From contig NZ_CP109328.1 of NCBI RefSeq assembly GCF_035918155.1, forward strand, positions 1,208,729 to 1,272,728: DNA of 64,000 nucleotides. Reading direction: 5' to 3'. Each line of letters starts with the position of its first letter. The stretch's first letter is position 1. The DNA comes from Streptomyces sp. NBC_01591 (GTDB lineage: Bacteria; Actinomycetota; Actinomycetes; Streptomycetales; Streptomycetaceae). The position numbers and the translations under genes were made by a program. Of the stretch, positions 7,749 to 16,050 are shown in pieces. The notes beneath the pieces are model-generated. The model was not told where the DNA came from and made no database searches. It saw only the letters and a list, made by a program, of their open reading frames with translations.

Positions 7749-8990
7749 CTATGAGGTTTGTGGTGCGGGTTCCCTGCGTTTGGCCGGGTCGTTGATCCAG
7801 GCCGTCTGGGGTATCTCGGGTGGTCTGGGGCGGCGGCCGAAGCGTTCGGGGTGGCGGGCGTATGCCTCGGCGAGGGTGACCGCGCGCTGGTCGCGGACTT
7901 CCTCGGCGGTCCCGAAGTGGACGGAGGCTGGTGTGTGCCAGCCGATACCCGAGTGCCGGTGCTCATGGTTGTAATACGCGATGAACGCGTCGAACCACTC
8001 GCGGGCGTGGGCCAGCGAATCGAACCGTTCAGGATAATCCGACATGTACTTCGTGGTCTTGAACTGGGCCTCGCTGTAAGGGTTGTCGTTGGAGACCTTC
8101 GGCCTCGAGTGCGACCGCGTCACGCCCAGATCGATCAGTAGTTGGGAGACCTTCTTCGACGTCATCGAGGTGCCGCGGTCCGCGTGCACGGTCTGGGGCA
8201 CGATGCCGTTGCGGGCGATGGTCTCGCGGATCAGCTCCTCGGCCCGCACAGCTGATTCGGCTCGCTCGACGGTGTGGCCGACGATATACCGGCTGAAGAT
8301 GTCGATGATCACGTAGGCGTGATACCAGACGCCCTTGGCCGGCCCGGCCGCCTTGGTGATGTCCCAGGTGAACACCTGCGAGGGCCCGGTGGCGACCAGC
8401 TCGGGCACCGCCTTGGCGGGATGGGTGGCCTGCCGTCGGCGCTCACCGGACTGATCCTGCTCGCGCAGGATCCGGTACATCGTCGAGACGGAGCAGTGAT
8501 AGCGCCCGGCATCCAGCTCGCGGGCCCAGATCTGCGCGGGCGCCAGCTCGGCGTACTCGTCGCCGTTCATCAACTCGAGTACCGCAGAACGCTCTTCGGC
8601 CGTCAGGGCCGACGGCTGCATCTGTGGGGCACGTGTTCTGCGTGGTGGTGGGGGCCGGAGCCGACGGTAATGCGTGGCGCGGGAGCGGCCGGTCAGCCGA
8701 CAGGCGGCCGTGATGCCCAGCTGAACCTCGACGCTGGTGAACGCCTCGTCCACGACAGGGTCGGCGGCAGGCTTCAGTCCGCGCTCTCGGAGATCATTTC
8801 CAAGAGCGCGGAAGCTTTTCCCATCACCTCGAGTGCGGCCTTGTTCCGTGCCAGGTCCCTCTGCAACCGCTCCACCTGCTGCCGCAGCTTTTCGTTCTCC
8901 ACCTCCGCGGCGGACTTCTTCGCACGGGCCGGGCTGGTCCGGCGGTCGACCAGGTTTTCCAGGGCCCCGGCATCCCGGGCGGCCCGCCAC
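7749..8990 (-). CDS. IS3-family transposase OrfB (DDE integrase domain)
   Basis: Contains an HTH_21-like region followed by an rve integrase core: FTWDIT (first Asp), VHADRG (second Asp) and NPYSEAQFKTTKYM (Glu), the DDE triad. The tail has the family's YYNHEHRHSGIGWHTPASVH motif. The opening ~60 residues are the OrfA reading in another frame, so the functional product is probably an OrfAB fusion made by -1 frameshifting at the GGGAAAAGC run near 8820. The stop lies within ~35 bases of the element end. Looks intact. Confidence 0.9.
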   Translation of the reverse strand: MAGRPGCRGPGKPGRPPDQPGPCEEVRRGGGERKAAAAGGAVAEGPGTEQGRTRGDGKSFRALGNDLRERGLKPAADPVVDEAFTSVEVQLGITAACRLTGRSRATHYRRLRPPPPRRTRAPQMQPSALTAEERSAVLELMNGDEYAELAPAQIWARELDAGRYHCSVSTMYRILREQDQSGERRRQATHPAKAVPELVATGPSQVFTWDITKAAGPAKGVWYHAYVIIDIFSRYIVGHTVERAESAVRAEELIRETIARNGIVPQTVHADRGTSMTSKKVSQLLIDLGVTRSHSRPKVSNDNPYSEAQFKTTKYMSDYPERFDSLAHAREWFDAFIAYYNHEHRHSGIGWHTPASVHFGTAEEVRDQRAVTLAEAYARHPERFGRRPRPPEIPQTAWINDPAKRREPAPQTS

Positions 8991-9157
8991 TCCTTGACAT
9001 GCGAGTGGTAGAGCCGTTCCCTGCGCAGGACCGCACCCTTCTCGTTCCTGGGCGCGGCGTCGTACTCGGCGACGATTCGCAGCTTGTACTCCGAGGTGAA
9101 AGTGCGGCGCTTCGGCCTCGGCGCCGGCTCGGACCCGACGGGCTCTGTACTGGGCAT
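8774..9157 (-). CDS. IS3-family transposase OrfA
   Basis: A 127-residue OrfA with an HTH_Tnp_1-type domain (KRRTFTSEYKLRIVAEYDAA) and a leucine-zipper-like coiled coil (VENEKLRQQVERLQRDLARNKAALEVM). It overlaps OrfB by more than 200 bases, as expected for programmed frameshifting. It binds the element ends and mediates multimerisation. Confidence 0.9.
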   Translation of the reverse strand: MPSTEPVGSEPAPRPKRRTFTSEYKLRIVAEYDAAPRNEKGAVLRRERLYHSHVKEWRAARDAGALENLVDRRTSPARAKKSAAEVENEKLRQQVERLQRDLARNKAALEVMGKASALLEMISESAD

Positions 9158-9234
9158 AAGGGACGGTTCTCCTGTCGTGCCCTCTCAGGCTAACCCCGCA
9201 GAACGGGATGTCTCACCCAAGGCTGACAGAGAGG

Positions 9235-10647
9235 GTTCCGAGCGCGGGACGAAGCGTGGTTCTCCAGTTGCGGGTCCGCCGGTTCACCTGCGGGAACGTT
9301 GAGTGCGGACGTCGCACGTTCGTCGAGCAGATACCCGGCCTGACCCGGAGAAACGGTCAGCGGACCGAGCGGCTCCGCTCGACCCTGGCCTCGATCGGTC
9401 TTGCCCTGGCCGGCCGGGCCGGTGCCCGGCTGGCTGCCATCGTGGGCGGGGCGGTCAGCCGCAGCACGGTCCTGCGGTTGGTCGACGCGCTTCCCGAGCC
9501 GGAGGTGCCCGCTCCGCGGGTGGTCGGCGTCGACGAGTACGCCACCCGCAAGGGCCGCCACTACGGGACCGTTCTTGTGGACGTCGAGACCCGCCGGCCC
9601 ATCGACCTGTTGCCTGACCGGGAGTCGTCGACCCTGGCTGCGTGGCTGGCCCAGCGGCCCGGAATCGAGGTGGTCTGCCGGGACCGCGCGCCGTTCTTCG
9701 CCGAAGGCGCCGCCGTCGGCGCCCCGCAGGCCGTGCAGGTCGCAGACCGGTGGCACCTCTGGCACAACCTCAGTGAGGCAGCCGAGCGGAGCATCGCCCA
9801 GCACCGGCGATGCCTGCGTGTCCTGGTGCCCGAGACACCTGAAACGCCCGAGGCGGAGCCAGGACCTGTGCAGGAGTCCTCCGACTCGCCTTGGCCGACC
9901 GGCCACCGGTTCGCCGACCGAACCCGGACCGTTCACGCCACGGTCCACGCCCTGGTGGAGGCGGGGCACAGCCGCCGCGCGATCCAGCGGCAGCTCGGCA
10001 TGACCAGCCGAACCGTCAAACGGTACGCGGACGCTGCCAGGCCAGAAGATCTTTTCACCGGTCAGTGGCAAGCACGGCGCTCGGTTCTCGACGAGTACAA
10101 GCCCTATCTCGACGACCGCTGGAACGAGGGCGGAACGAACGCCTGGAAGCTGTGGGAGGAGATCGTTCCGCTCGGCTACACGGGCAGCTACCAGCGGGTT
10201 CGCGCCTACCTCCGCCAGAAACGCACTTCACCAGGGCCGGTGACGGCCCGTGCGCCTTCGCCCCGGATCGTCGCCGGGTGGGTCCTCCGCCGACCGGAAA
10301 GCCTCTCCGAGACTGAACAACTCCGCTTGAAGCACGTCCGGGCCAACTGTCCCGAAATCGATGCACTCACCAGGCACGTCCGGTCCTTCGCGACCATGCT
10401 CACCGAGCGCCAGGGCGAGCTCCTGCCGGACTGGCTCACCGCCGTGAGACAAGACGATCTCCCCAGCCTCCACACCCTCGCCGCGGGCATCGGCCGCGAC
10501 CGTGACGCCGTCATCGCCGGCCTGACCCTCCCCTGGAGCTCTGGTGTCGTCGAAGGCCATGTCAACCGGATCAAGATGCTCAAGCGCCAGATGTTCGGCC
10601 GTGCCGGCTTCCGTCTCCTCCGGAAGCGGGTTCTCCTCGCCCAGTAG
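9235..10647 (+). pseudogene. ISL3-family transposase, C-terminal part
   Basis: Continues the split transposase: VPSAGRSVVLQLRVRRFTCGNVECGRRTF (second zinc-finger pair), then the DDE core with VVGVDEYATRKGRHYGTVLVD and QVADRWHLWHNLSEAAERSIAQHR, and the family terminus WSSGVVEGHVNRIKMLKRQMFGRAGFRLL. The coding sequence is otherwise uninterrupted, so the gene was probably functional before the IS3 landed in it. Confidence 0.9.
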
Positions 10648-10688
10648 TCGATGCGGACCAAGTACCTTCTCGGCACTAGGATCTGGAC

Positions 10689-11084
10689 GTGGCGATCAAG
10701 TATGAGTGGCAAGGCGACTTCGACAACGCATCCCTCAACAGATTGCACGCCGACGGTTTCGGATCCCCGGTCGCTCAGACCGACTGGCAAGCACGGCTTG
10801 AGCGCCACAGCCTTGGCTGGGTCTGCGCGAGGGAAAATGGCGATCTGATCGGATTCGTCAACGTTGTCTGGGACGGCGGAGCACACGCCTTCATTCTGGA
10901 CACGGTGGTCGCCCAGCATCTTCGGTCGATAGGGGTTGGCGCCGCGCTTGTCGCAGTCGCAGCCAAAGAAGCCCGTGCCGCGAAGTGCGAGTGGCTCCAC
11001 GTCGACTTCGAGGAACATCTGCGCTCGTTCTATTTCGACGCCTGTGGCTTCCGGGAGACAGCAGCAGGGCTGATCGCCCTGTAA
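10689..11084 (+). CDS. GNAT-family N-acetyltransferase carried by the ISL3 element
   Basis: A 131-residue acetyltransferase of the GNAT fold starting at GTG (VAIKYEWQGDFDNA). Motif A is visible as LDTVVAQHLRSIGVGAALVAVAAKEAR, where the usual R/Q-x-x-G-x-G/A acetyl-CoA loop appears as L-R-S-I-G-V-G, followed by CEWLHVDFEEHLRSFYFDACGFRETA, the motif B strand-helix. The family acetylates amines on small molecules, antibiotics or proteins. It lies 41 bases after the transposase inside the element ends, so it looks like passenger cargo. Substrate unknown. Confidence 0.82.
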   Translation: MAIKYEWQGDFDNASLNRLHADGFGSPVAQTDWQARLERHSLGWVCARENGDLIGFVNVVWDGGAHAFILDTVVAQHLRSIGVGAALVAVAAKEARAAKCEWLHVDFEEHLRSFYFDACGFRETAAGLIAL

Positions 11085-11223
11085 CACCACGGCCCGACCC
11101 CCTCAGCCCCGGTGCACACCGCCCCACTCATTCCCAGCTGTCACTCACCGTGTCGGCACCGCTGAGTAGGCCCGGAGCGCGGTGCCGGGATTGCTCCCGG
11201 TCCGTTTCTCCGGACCTCTCGCC

Positions 11224-11257
11224 GAACCCGCCGTGCGCCTCTCAGCGCAACGGGCTC
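11224..11257 (-). ncRNA. Group II intron domain V
   Basis: Exactly 34 nt: opens GAGCCCGTTGCGC, has a GAGA tetraloop, and closes GGCGGGTTC. It shows the AGC catalytic triad near the base and a two-nucleotide bulge on the 3' arm, the conserved catalytic hairpin of group II ribozymes. Confidence 0.85.
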
Positions 11258-11273
11258 TCCACGGTCTCTGCCG

Positions 11274-12728
11274 TCAGACGGGGTTCGCAGGGTGCCATGG
11301 GTTGGGGATCCTGCTGGCCCGGTATCGGTAACGGCTGACCGTGACCGATGCGATCTGGAACAGTTCGGCCCCGTCCGCCGCGATCGGTAGCCACCGCCCG
11401 GTGGGGGTGGTGAACCGGCGGCGGACTTCGCCCCAACTCCAGTGGTGACGTTCCCGCAGCATGCGGATCAGACGCCACCACACGAAGGCGTCAAGCTTCG
11501 TGAAGACATGCTTGGCGACAGCGTGCTTGAAGTAGTTGGCCCAACCGCGCATGATCTGAGTGAGTCTGATCAGCACGGTGGCGAGATCCTGCTGCGATGT
11601 CCTGCCTGTCACAGCACGGACCTTCGCCTTCAAGGACCGGATGGGCCGGTCCGCGATGAAGGTGTAGACGTGCCATCTGTCCGTGCCTCCTTTGCGTTTC
11701 CACTGGATGCGGAAGCCCAGGAAGTCGAACCCATCACTCATGTGCGCGATCCGGGTCTTCGCCTGCGACAGGCGCAATCCCAGAGGTTCGAGCACGTCAG
11801 CGACTTCTTCGCGCAGTGCCGCAGTGTCGGCCTCGGTGCCGTGCACCAGGACGACGAAGTCGTCCGCGTAGCGGACGACCCGCCACGTCGGCCGACCCTT
11901 GCGGCGCCGGTGGGCGCGTTTACCTTCGGTGGCCATCGTCCCGCCCGGCTCCCACGTCTCGTGCAGGTGCTCATCGAGCGCCGACAGAGCAATGTTCGCC
12001 AGCAGCGGGGAGAGGATGCCGCCTTGCGGGGTGCCGGTCAACGTCTCCTTGTTCTCACCGAGTTCAGTAAGAATCCCGGCCTTGAGGAAGGCTTTGACCA
12101 GCGACAGGACACGCTTGTCCTTCACCCGATGACGCACTCGGTCCATCAGGGCCGTGTGGTTGATCGAGTCGAAGCACGCCTCGATGTCCGCATCCAGCAC
12201 CCAGCGATATCCCCGGGTGCCGAAATAGTGGATCTCGGCGATGGCGTCCTGGGCCCGCCGTCGGGGCCGGAACCCGTAGGAGACCGGCTTGAAGTCGGCC
12301 TCGAAGATCGGTTCCAGCACCAGTTTCAGCGCTGCCTGAGCGACCCGGTCCGCGATCGTCGGAATCCCGAGTTTACGGACCTTTCCCGAGCCTCCCGGCT
12401 TGGGAATGCTGCGTTCCCGCACCGGCAGAGGACAGAACGCACCGCCCTTGACGGCGACCCGCAGGTCGTTCAGGAATCCGGGGACACCGATGGATTCCTC
12501 GACGTCGGTGGCGGTCAGGCCGTCGACGCCGGGAGTCCGGGCTCCCCGGTTGCCCGCGACCCGGTCGAACGCCACCAACAGCGTCGCCGGATCGTGCACG
12601 AAGTTGAACAGGTCATCGAACCGGCGGCCGGGATCGGCCACCGCCCAACGGTGAAGCTTGGCCTGCATCTCCAGTACCCGGGCCCGAGGGCCCGGGGCTC
12701 CGCCATTCGGCGGGGCATCTTCCGGCAT
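11274..12728 (-). CDS. ltrA: Group II intron reverse transcriptase/maturase
   Basis: A 484-residue intron-encoded protein. The RT palm motifs are clear: RKLGIPTIADRVAQAALKLVLEPIFE (RT2), DADIEACFDSINH (RT3), GTPQGGILSPLLANI (RT4) and the catalytic RYADDFVVLVHG (RT5). A maturase X domain follows (RLTQIMRGWANYFKHAVAK). I see no HNH endonuclease motif at the C-terminus, so it probably lacks the En domain. It aids intron splicing and reverse-transcribes the intron into DNA targets. The frame is intact. Confidence 0.95.
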   Translation of the reverse strand: MPEDAPPNGGAPGPRARVLEMQAKLHRWAVADPGRRFDDLFNFVHDPATLLVAFDRVAGNRGARTPGVDGLTATDVEESIGVPGFLNDLRVAVKGGAFCPLPVRERSIPKPGGSGKVRKLGIPTIADRVAQAALKLVLEPIFEADFKPVSYGFRPRRRAQDAIAEIHYFGTRGYRWVLDADIEACFDSINHTALMDRVRHRVKDKRVLSLVKAFLKAGILTELGENKETLTGTPQGGILSPLLANIALSALDEHLHETWEPGGTMATEGKRAHRRRKGRPTWRVVRYADDFVVLVHGTEADTAALREEVADVLEPLGLRLSQAKTRIAHMSDGFDFLGFRIQWKRKGGTDRWHVYTFIADRPIRSLKAKVRAVTGRTSQQDLATVLIRLTQIMRGWANYFKHAVAKHVFTKLDAFVWWRLIRMLRERHHWSWGEVRRRFTTPTGRWLPIAADGAELFQIASVTVSRYRYRASRIPNPWHPANPV

Positions 12729-13059
12729 TGCAGCGTCCTTCCCTTCTCGATACCGCTGCCGCCCTTCCCCATGCGGCCGGCTTTCCCGGCCTCGGAGTAC
12801 TACGGCGGCTCCGCCCCGTCCCGGACCGATCGGCGGTCGATGCGCCCAGCCCCGGCAGCCTGCTGGAGACAGGTAGCGGGGCGAGGTTCGGGACGGTTCC
12901 CGTGTTCACTGTGGTTCGCTCGACGGAGTAGGAGCCCGACTGTGTCCCTGCGGCATCGCCACGAGTACGCCGCAGGCTTTCCTCGTGGCCTCCCGGCCAG
13001 CTTTCGTAAACCGACCCAGGAGTTGTCAGACCACCCGAAAGGATGACCCGAGTACGCAC

Positions 13060-13325
13060 CGCTTCCGGCCCAGATCCACCAGGTTGGAGCCGGAGGCTCG
13101 TTAAGAGACGTAAAACGCCGGTTCCTCGCGTACTCCTCTCCATCACACTTGCCGGACCCGCCCCATCTGGCAGTACTGGTCACGTCCCGGCTTCGTCAGG
13201 GCCGCTCTCACCCTCCCCGGCATCACCCGGATCAGGCTGCCCTCAGCTTCAACCCAGCTGCTGCGACAGCGGGTTGGTGCAGGCCTTCCACCTCCACTCG
13301 AACCAACAGCGCCTCACGGCGCAAA
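13060..13325. other. Right interior of the ISL3 element, no gene seen
   Basis: Between the intron 5' end and the right terminal repeat. The reading frames here run into intron sequence or are short and arginine-rich, and I do not accept any of them as a gene. Confidence 0.45.
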
Positions 13326-13363
13326 CAGAAGTTGAGCCAGAACCCGTTTTCATGAACAAAGCC
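13326..13363 (-). repeat. Right terminal inverted repeat of the ISL3 element
   Basis: Read on the minus strand it starts GGCTTTGTTCATG and contains GGTTCTGGCTCA, matching the left end at 28 of 38 positions. Confidence 0.75.
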
Positions 13364-13640
13364 AGCTGGCCGCGCGGTGGCGGACCGGTCCGCAGAGGCA
13401 GCCGCCTGGCTGCGCGAGCTGGTGGCCGGCGGCGAACTCGCCGCGGACGAGGTTCTCGACGAGGCGGTCGACTCCGCGGTGCTGACCGGTCTGCTGGCGC
13501 TGCAGGAGGCGCGCACCGCGACCGATCCGAGCACGGCGGCGGAACTCTGCCTGAACGCCGTCCCTCACATCGCGCTCGTCACCCTGGCCAGCACCCATGG
13601 CCGAGGCCAAGGCGACCAGGGCGGTGCCACGTCCGGGTGA
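13364..13640 (+). pseudogene. Gene fragment truncated by the ISL3 element
   Basis: An open frame running out of the element end and reading ADRSAEAAAWLRELVAGG through ELCLNAVPHIALVTLAST before a Gly-rich end. The helical, acidic composition looks like real protein, but the N-terminus is missing. A GTG at 13377 could restart it. Not recognised. Confidence 0.4.
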
Positions 13641-13879
13641 CAGCGCCCGCTGGTGGGGCGGTACAACCTGGCGAGCCACGGTTCACGTGAACGAGGAGAA
13701 CGCCAAGGTCGACACCGACACCCGCAACAACATGATCAAGCATTATGACGACGGCCAGAGACAGATGTACGCCATGTTGCGCGGGATGGCGACGAAACGC
13801 GGGCTCACGGACTAGGAGCTGGACGCGAGCCCCGGCGAGTACGAGGACCAACTCCAGACGCTCGCTGAACTTCTGAGTC
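13597..13879 (+). pseudogene. Hypothetical protein with an in-frame stop, cut by IS6
   Basis: Frame MAEAKATRAVPRPGDSARWW through YAMLRGMATKRGLTD, then TAG at 13813-13815, then the same frame continues ELDASPGEYEDQLQTLAELL up to the IS6 end at 13880. The acidic, helical continuation after the stop suggests a nonsense mutation in a real gene rather than its natural end. Not recognised. Confidence 0.45.
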
Positions 13880-13908
13880 GGCACTGTCAAGTTGAGTGAG
13901 TGGTCTCC

Positions 13909-15712
13909 CAAGGCCACGAAGTTAAGGACGCAGGGGAAACTGCAACTCGCCTGACAGCTGGGGACCTTGGGACGAGGTGGGAGCGATCAACTCCGCAGCG
14001 AGTGTGTAGCGCCCGCGTCCGAGGCGTTGCAGTATCCCTTCTTTGGTCCATTGTCCCAACTGGGCACAGAAGCTGCGGTAGTGGCTGATTTCTAGAGCGG
14101 CGGCGAGTTCGATGGTCCGCCAGGACCGGTCTGGCTCGGTGCGCAGGAGCTGGAGGGCCCGGTCCCAGCGGCTCGTCCCGGAGCGGGCGTTCATGGTCTC
14201 TGGCAGCCGCGGGGAGGGTCGTGAGGCGGCACGGGCAAGGACGTCGACGGCGATGGACACGATGTTCTGGCTGCGTGCGGGGCGCTTTTCGTTCTGTTCG
14301 ACGGGGTAGCGCGAGACAGGGCACTTCACTTTCCGGGCGCTGAGGCGGGCGCGGCGAGGCGGCAGGAGGTTGTTCAGGATGGCTTTACCGATGGCTTCGG
14401 CCCGAGGGGTGGCGGTGGCCGGGATGATGCCGCTCGCGGTGATGACCTGGTCGCGGGTGGCCTGGAGGGCCACGGTGAAGCCAGCGCGGTCGGGGTCGGT
14501 CCCCGGTGCGGACTCCACGGCATCGACCATGGCGCGGCGCAACGTCTGGTAGAGGGCGAGCTGGGCCCAGAGTTCTTGCTCCAGGCCGAAGGGGTCGGCC
14601 GATCGCAGGACTCGGCCGGCGAACAGTGTGTGGCGCAGGGCCAGGAAGGATGACTCGACCTCCCAGCGTTCGTGGTACAGGTGCACGAGGCGCGCGGCCG
14701 GGTCGGCCCGGTGGTCCAGCAAGGTGGTGGCGAGCCGGTAACGGTCGCGGATGCGGTGCCCGTCGCCGCACATGACGGTCACGTCTGCGTCGATGATGCG
14801 GAAGGTCCGGCCGTCGATGCGAGTGAGGAAAGAGCCGTCGGGCAGCGCGGCCCAGATGGCGGATCAGCATCTGGGCTCCGGTGTCGCCCACCGCGGTGAG
14901 GAAGCCGCTGCCGTCGAAGGCCCGGTCGGCGAGCAGTAGCATGCTCGGGTTCAACAGCGGCAGCAACCGACGGGCGTAGATCGTCTCTCCGGTGTTGGTC
15001 GGGCCGAACACCGCACCGAGCAGTCCGCGGGTGCCCGTCTCGCACAGGGCCATCAGCCGCAGGTGTGGATAGCCCTCCAGGCCGCCACGGGTACGCCGGA
15101 TCTTGCCCAGAAGAGCGCGGATACGGGGCTGGTCAGGGGCTTCAATGGAGCTGCAGCCGTCGAAAGCGACCGTCCGCCATCGCCGATAGCACACCCCCGG
15201 CGTCGCGGGCTGAGCCAGGGGCCCGGCCATGACCTCGAACAGTGCCTTCAACGGAGCGGGCCCCAGCCGTCGGCGTAGATCGCGCAGGGCCTTCTCCGAC
15301 GGGGCCGGTAGTGGTAGTCCGTGCAGGCCAGCGACCAGCTTGTCCCACACCCGCGCGTACCCGAGACCGGGAAACAGCCCCAAGGCCAGCACGAAGTACA
15401 CACCCACCCGGGACGGCAGCTGTCGCAGCCGGTGCTGCACGGCTCGCGTCTGTTCCAGCACGTCATCGACGAGCTCGAAGGGTAGGTACTGGGTCAGCTC
15501 GCCCAGGTGGCCAGGAGCGAAGACACCATCCGCAACCGTGATGGTACGGGTGAGCGTCGTGGTGGCAGACTGGTCGGACAACGGGACCTCTCGCGGCAGG
15601 AAGACTTTGGTCGGTCTCCCGCTTCTACCAGAGGTCCCGTTCTCGCATCCCCAAGGTCCCCAACCGTCAGGCGAGTTGCAGTTTCCCCCACGCCCTTAAC
15701 TTCGTGGCCTTG
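13909..15712 (-). mobile_element. IS4-family insertion sequence with 10-bp target duplication
   Basis: An 1804-bp element. Its ends are near-perfect inverted repeats beginning CAAGGCCACGAAGTTAAGG and continuing through GGGGAAACTGCAACTCGCC. It is flanked by the direct repeat AGTGGTCTCC at 13899-13908 and 15713-15722, the target duplication size expected for IS4 elements. It sits in the leader of the IS6 element. Confidence 0.93.
13922..15581 (-). pseudogene. IS4-family transposase, frameshifted
   Basis: The N-terminal part (from 15581) reads MSDQSATTTLTRTITVADGV and includes the DUF4096-like domain, the first Asp in TVAFDGCSS and the second in LLLADRAFDGSG. Near 14855 the frame breaks. Another frame continues with DGSFLTRIDGRTFRIIDADVTVMCG, the YHERWEVESSF motif (catalytic Glu) and the tail to 13922. 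One indel separates the halves, so the transposase is probably inactive unless this is a sequence error. Confidence 0.85.
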
Positions 15713-15767
15713 AGTGGTCTCCGGGCCGGAATGGTAGCCGGGTTTGTTGATCGTTCGGGAGTAGCTG

Positions 15768-15990
15768 GTGGCGGAGGGCGCCGGGGAAGGGCCGTCGTAC
15801 AAGGGGTTCCGGTTTCCGGCGGAGGTCATCTCCCACGCAGTATGGCTGTACCACCGCTTCCCGCTCTCCTTCCGCGAAGTCGAGGAGCTGCTCCTGGCAC
15901 GCGCGATCACCGTCTCCCATGAGGCGATCCGCCGGTGGTGCGACCGGTTCGGCCCCCGCTACGCGGCCGCCCTGCGCCGCCGCACCCGCA
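15768..15990 (+). pseudogene. IS6-family transposase, N-terminal fragment
   Basis: Reads GPSYKGFRFPAEVISHAVWLYHRFPLSFREVEELLLARAITVSHEAIRRWCDRFGP, the IS6 N-terminal HTH region, closely similar to the complete copy at 37492. It stops matching after RRR near 15985, before the DDE core. Confidence 0.85.
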
Positions 15991-16050
15991 CGACCGCCTC
16001 ATGCACGACCAGAAAGACGCCCCGCCCACCAGGATCTTCGCGGTCCCTCT

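Larger units (their letters stand above)
7716..9234 (-). mobile_element. IS3-family insertion sequence inside the ISL3 transposase
   Basis: About 1.5 kb with the two overlapping frames of IS3 elements on the minus strand. The insertion is flanked by GTTCCG on both sides (7710-7715 and 9235-9240), which probably contains the 3-5 bp target duplication. Imperfect ends share GTGAGAC (7732-7738, and inverted at 9210-9216). Exact termini are uncertain by several bases. Confidence 0.85.
11166..13059 (-). mobile_element. Group II intron (about 1.9 kb)
   Basis: On the minus strand the intron starts with the consensus GTGCG at 13059-13055 and carries an intron-encoded reverse transcriptase. It ends with a 34-nt domain V (11257-11224) and a domain VI region containing CCGGGAGCAATCCCGG, finishing near CCTAC at about 11166. 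It lies between the GNAT gene and the right ISL3 end. The 3' boundary is uncertain by a few bases. Confidence 0.85.
7378..13363. mobile_element. ISL3-family element with a GNAT passenger gene, containing an IS3 element and a group II intron
   Basis: The outer ends are inverted repeats: 7378-7415 and the reverse complement of 13326-13363 agree at 28 of 38 positions, both beginning GGCTTT and sharing GGTTCTGGCTCA. Inside are an ISL3 transposase (split by an IS3), an acetyltransferase gene and a group II intron. Subtracting the two insertions leaves a core of roughly 2.6 kb. The flanking octamers (AGCCCGGT and AGCTGGCC) are not identical, so no clean target duplication is visible. The ends may have recombined, or the true TSD may have decayed. 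Confidence 0.75.
13880..15990 (+). mobile_element. Truncated IS6-family element containing an IS4 element
   Basis: The left end GGCACTGTCAAGTTG (13880-13894) matches the left end of the complete IS6 at 37425 (GGCACTGTCACGTTG). Its leader is interrupted by IS4 at 13909 and resumes at 15713 with the transposase start at 15768. IS6 coding sequence breaks off at about 15990 and no right end is present. Confidence 0.75.

Noticed and set aside
11442..13046. Plus-strand 534-codon frame opposite the intron reverse transcriptase
   Set aside because: The reverse strand has the complete set of RT motifs including RYADD; the plus frame has none.
12800..13183. Long minus-strand open frame overlapping the group II intron 5' region
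   Set aside because: It crosses the intron boundary and is compositionally biased; the DNA is explained by intron RNA structure.
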